Part shown: piece by piece, positions 31,499 through 34,459 of the stretch | Numbering within the stretch: position 1 is the stretch's first letter | How the letters are laid out: every line of letters begins with the position of its first letter | NCBI GenBank assembly: GCA_938038975.1 | Contig: CALHVP010000212.1 | Span: 1-34,459, forward strand | Source: an uncultured Maribacter sp. | Lineage (GTDB): Bacteria; Bacteroidota; Bacteroidia; Flavobacteriales; Flavobacteriaceae | DNA: 34,459 bases | Reading direction: 5' to 3' | The notes under the pieces: generated by a model | Databases searched by the model: none | The model's input: only the letters and a program-made list of their open reading frames with translations | What the model was told of the DNA's origin: nothing | Position numbers and translations under genes: made by a program

Positions 31499-32653
31499 TT
31501 AATATCGATATAGTGCATTTACTTTTGAATACCGGTTTGGCATTTCATCTTTTTGCAACAGATAGACTTGGCCTCCGTTCAAAAATGTTTTTACCGCCGC
31601 CATGTTCAACAAGGAAACACTTGTAGGAAGCGGCTCCTCATCTATACGCACATGCCTTTTTTCTAAATCGTATATCCCCCAAATATCTGCTTGATTCTCT
31701 ATGAAAAGTGTATCGATTTTACCTTCTAAGGCAGCCGGTAAAACTTGTTTTATTTCGGAGGTTGTCCTACCCGTCCCCTCATATTGCTTAAAAAGACCCA
31801 TCTTTTCCTTACGCTCGGCATCAAATAATGGTTCCACTTTTTCCCAAGCCATTTCGTGAAGTAGAAATTTATCAGTTTCCGAAAGGTTACAGGAAATAGG
31901 GCGATCAAACAAATTCTTATAACTATTTTCCTTTTTATATATTGAAAACAAATACTCTTGGGTAGCAATTAGCATAGGAGGGTTCTGATCGCTTAACAGG
32001 GTGATAAGGCCTTTGTTCACAGCCCTGAAATATCTGGCCAATTCATTCTTTCTATCACGATCGGATTCTGCATGGCCATGGTACAAGGTCCTACCCCGCT
32101 CATCGGCATGGCTTTTGTACTGCAGGCTTTTCGGTTCATGGTCATAACCTACGCGTTCTTCCAAACGGGCAGGAATAATATCGTCGATGTTTACCTTGGT
32201 AACAGTATGACGCGTGTTTTGGTAAAGGTTGATGCTCTCCAGTTCCAATGCCAGCACGTAAAACATGCCATCTCCTGTGAACATGGGCAATAGCGACTTT
32301 AGGTAAAAACCGTTAGCTATATAGTTAAACTCCTTAAAATATATCGGTAGGGTATACGTTTCAAAAATAGCATCTGAACGGAAAATTGCTAACCCATCTA
32401 ATCGGTGTCGCCAGAATTCACTGTCGCCCAGTAATTCTTCAATGGGAGCTAACAATGCATCGATTTTCCTTGGTCCCATTTCTTCCAGAGCTAATTTTTT
32501 CTTTACCACTTTCAACTGGTTTTTCAATTTTATTAGATCTTTCCCCTGTAAAACTTCTTCCCCTAAACGGTATGTGGGTATAAAAATAGAGATGCAGGTT
32601 TCACTGTGAACGGCATCCAACCTTTCAATATCATTTTTTGTAATCAATTCCAT
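31499..32653 (-). CDS. baeRF-family protein (archaeo-eukaryotic release factor-like)
   Basis: This 384-residue protein begins MELITKNDIERLDAVHSETCISIFIPTYRLGEE, the opening of the bacterial eRF1-like (baeRF3/7-type) family. 'FWRHRLDGLAIFRSD' and 'FYVLALELESINLYQ' belong to the second, RNase-H-like eRF1 domain, and 'RTLYHGH' lies in the linker. The C-terminal 'TFLNGGQVYLLQKDEMP' matches the third, L7Ae-like domain ending 'GG.VY.L....MP'. Family proteins are thought to act at the ribosome, in rescue, hibernation or RNA control under stress; the role is not settled. The GGQ tripeptide occurs here only near the C-terminus, not in the catalytic position of eRF1. It has a strict TGAY-N4-RTCA promoter. 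Confidence 0.8.
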   Translation of the reverse strand: MELITKNDIERLDAVHSETCISIFIPTYRLGEEVLQGKDLIKLKNQLKVVKKKLALEEMGPRKIDALLAPIEELLGDSEFWRHRLDGLAIFRSDAIFETYTLPIYFKEFNYIANGFYLKSLLPMFTGDGMFYVLALELESINLYQNTRHTVTKVNIDDIIPARLEERVGYDHEPKSLQYKSHADERGRTLYHGHAESDRDRKNELARYFRAVNKGLITLLSDQNPPMLIATQEYLFSIYKKENSYKNLFDRPISCNLSETDKFLLHEMAWEKVEPLFDAERKEKMGLFKQYEGTGRTTSEIKQVLPAALEGKIDTLFIENQADIWGIYDLEKRHVRIDEEPLPTSVSLLNMAAVKTFLNGGQVYLLQKDEMPNRYSKVNALYRY

Positions 32654-32682
32654 GTCTAAATATTTTCACAATACTATTTCAG

Positions 32683-32725
32683 CCAAATTAACAGGAGTAT
32701 AACTTTTAGAGAATGACATAGGTCA
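32683..32725 (-). promoter_or_regulatory. Crp/Fnr-like promoter, site 14
   Basis: On the minus strand ACTGACCTATGTCATT holds the palindrome (32725-32714). TAATTTGG (32690-32683), near TAnnTTTG, begins 23 bp later. It drives the baeRF-family gene starting at 32653. Confidence 0.7.
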
Positions 32726-32783
32726 GTACCGTATTTATTAGAACAATATTTACGAAATGAACTCAATGAAAAACGATAATCAC

Positions 32784-32828
32784 AGTGGATAGGGCGGTCA
32801 AAGTGAGCCACCTCGGGCGGATGAAAGT
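32784..32828. mobile_element. Possible IS21-like terminal remnant
   Basis: GTGGATAGGGCGGTCAAAG and the following GGGCGGATGAAAGTGAGG form two imperfect copies of GGGCGG.......GTGAG. IS21-family ends consist of an inverted repeat with such internal repeats, and the sequence type is familiar from Bacteroidota IS21 elements. No istA/istB genes follow; after about 60 bp the DNA changes to IS1182-like transposase remains. Confidence 0.4.
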
Positions 32829-32899
32829 GAGGATAGCAAATCAGTTGCTCAAAATCAATTCTATAGAGGTTTAAAATTACTGTTTATTTATTAGTTTTT

Positions 32900-34212
32900 T
32901 ACGTGACCTTCTCCCGATACCTCGAACATACATGTAAGGTAAAGCTAGAGGTTATATGGATGCTAAGGGGACTAAGGCCATCGGCAAGAAAAATAGCCGA
33001 CTTCAGAAAGAACAATGCCAAGGGCTTCAAGATGGCGTTCAGGGATTTCGTAGTCCTGCTCAAGGACTGGGACCTGGTATAGGGCGAGACCATTGCTAGA
33101 CTCCTTCAAGATAAGGGCCCAGAACGCGCTCAAGAACAATTTCATCCAGAAGAAGATAGATCGCCACATCGATTATATTGACCGCAAAATCCAAGAGTAC
33201 TAAGAACAACTGGAACAAGGCGACGATGATATCAACCAAGATATGATCCAGGACAAGATTGCCTATCAGGAGTCCAAACAAGAAAAATACCACAGCATAT
33301 AAAAACTATTGAAAGAAAGCGGTGAAAGACAGATCAGCCTTCCCGATTCCGATGCAAAGGCAGTGGTACTGCACCGCAACATCGTAAACGTGGGCTACAA
33401 TGTGCAGGCCAGATGCGACGAAAAACATAAACTCTTCGTCAACAAGGATACCTAGACCGTAAACGATACGAATGCACTCTCGCCCATGGCATTGGATACC
33501 AAAAACGACTTTTGGACGTCGAACATATGAAAACCCTTACCGATAAGGGATATACCACCGCCAAACATCTGGAGATATGTACCAACAACGGGATAACACC
33601 ATACACCTGCCCAAAGATAAATTCCTCCCAACACAACGGACCCTATCCCATGGTTGATTTCGTACACGATACCGAAAAGGACAACTATACCTATCCCGAC
33701 GGCCAAATACTTGCAATCAACATAACCGTTTACGACAATGTGGGGCACAGGGTCAAACATTACAAGAACCGACAGGCCTGCAAGGTATGCACTTTAAGAC
33801 ATTTATGCACCAAGAACAAAAACGGACGCTTAATAGAATGTTCCATTTACCAAGAGGCATTGGAAGAAAACAAAACAAGGGTGCAAGAAAATCCAGAATA
33901 TTATAGGCTAAGGCAACAAATAACAGAACATCAGTTCGGTACTTTAAAAGACAATGGGGCTTCACCTATACATTGATGAGAGGAAAACAAAATGTACTCT
34001 CGGAGGTGAATCTGATAATGATATGCTACAATCTAAAAAGACTTGTTTCCATTGTTGACCCAAAAGTATTGAAAGACAGGATGAAACAGCTCCAACTTAA
34101 ATTATCAGGCCCATTAGGCCTCTTTCAAGCCATTATATGCCACTTTCTATTTCAACAAAATCTTTGCCATCCACGAAAAATCATCTGTAAAACCCCAGGT
34201 ACATGGCTATAA
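32900..34212 (+). pseudogene. IS1182-family transposase, multiply broken
   Basis: Read with frame changes, the plus strand encodes 'EVIWMLRGLRPSARKIADFRKNNAKGF', 'VVLLKDWDLV' and 'NIVNVGYNVQARCDEKHKLFV'. Then follows 'DVEHMKTLTDKGYTTAKHLEIC' and, after a frameshift near 33958, 'TYTLMRGKQNVLSEVNLIMICYNLKRL'. This order is that of IS1182-type DDE transposases, including the cysteine cluster 'CKVCTLRHLCTKNKNGRL'. In-frame stops occur at about 33077, 33200, 33300 and 33450. The N-terminal part is missing. The longest intact piece is 33512-33976. The element is dead; it marks the right end of the stress-gene cluster. Confidence 0.85.
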
Positions 34213-34459
34213 ATCAAAACCAATCACTTGTTTTTATTCAACACAGGGTTTCTGCGCAGACTACTGTTTTGCTACATATTGACCCGTCCTGAAATATGTA
34301 TACAAAAAATCAACAATAATTACCTACATGTAAATAGGCCAGCTTAGGGACGTAAGTCCTAATTTTTTTGAGATAATAGCGAGTGAAACGAAGTTTCACG
34401 CTGCAAGTCCCAAATCCTTACCAAACTAATCTGCTAGCGAGGTATCAAAGTACTTTTTT
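34213..34459. other. Right-hand intergenic end with possible IS end and hairpin
   Basis: TGACCCGTCCTGAAATATG (from about 34279) looks like an insertion-sequence terminus of the type seen in Bacteroidota. GTGAAACGAAGTTTCAC (34383-34399) is a 7-bp-stem hairpin with loop GAA. No gene is visible before the window ends. Confidence 0.3.

Noticed and set aside
33096-33965. Several minus-strand ORFs of 60-100 residues in the IS1182 region
   Set aside because: They are antisense to the recognisable broken transposase and show no own signals.
34383-34399. GTGAAACGAAGTTTCAC as start of a CRISPR-type repeat
   Set aside because: Only one copy is present and no regular spacing of repeats occurs anywhere in the window; no CRISPR array found.
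1-34459. tRNA or rRNA genes
   Set aside because: I saw no cloverleaf-like sequence with a T-loop GTTCRA pattern in a gene-free interval and no rRNA-like block; none is reported, although a covariance search was not possible.

Overview
The window looks like a chromosomal segment of a flavobacterium (Bacteroidota, Flavobacteriaceae-like). The pointers are AT-rich DNA, genes without clear Shine-Dalgarno sequences, promoters carrying the Bacteroidota -7 element TAnnTTTG, lipoproteins with a typical lipobox, and flavobacterial-style protein families. The assignment rests on motif and family recognition only; no database search was possible.

The segment is dominated by stress and dormancy-type genes, arranged as many short transcription units. 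Left part (1-8.6 kb): a DUF2267 protein, a broken universal stress protein (USP), an HMA-like small protein, a small membrane protein, a two-USP operon, a small secreted protein with a probable frameshift, an IS3-family remnant, an operon of lipoprotein / HtrA-type protease / LOG-family protein, and an FMN-barrel protein. Centre (8.6-19.5 kb): an AhpD-like protein / FtsH / helical protein operon, a coiled-coil lipoprotein, a decayed HdeD-like gene, a CheB-CheR-PAS fusion overlapping a PAS histidine kinase, a response regulator, a candidate small RNA and a triple-BON protein. Right part (19.6-34.5 kb): exonuclease III, a second helical protein, a sigma factor, a second triple-BON protein in an operon with a stand-alone LigD-type polymerase and an erythromycin-esterase family protein, a Ca2+-type P-ATPase, a rhodanese, a Crp/Fnr regulator, Hsp20, a lipoprotein, a baeRF-family protein, then IS21-like and IS1182-like debris.

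The main discovery is a shared promoter architecture. Fourteen intergenic 12-bp palindromes (TGAY-N4-RTCA; 13 strict, one relaxed) each lie exactly 23 bp upstream of a -7 element close to TAnnTTTR. Three are used in both directions, giving 17 promoters in all. This is the geometry of a class II Crp/Fnr activator site (centre near -41.5). It precedes nearly every stress transcription unit here, including a sigma factor, the CheB/CheR/kinase operon and an apparently non-coding RNA of about 125 nt with its own terminator. A Crp/Fnr-family regulator is encoded inside the cluster and is the natural candidate activator. The content (USPs, Hsp20, P-type ATPase, proteases, BON proteins, a repair polymerase, a baeRF protein) resembles in logic the hypoxia/dormancy regulons of other phyla, such as DosR in mycobacteria or Anr-driven USPs in Pseudomonas. 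The inducing signal cannot be read from the sequence.
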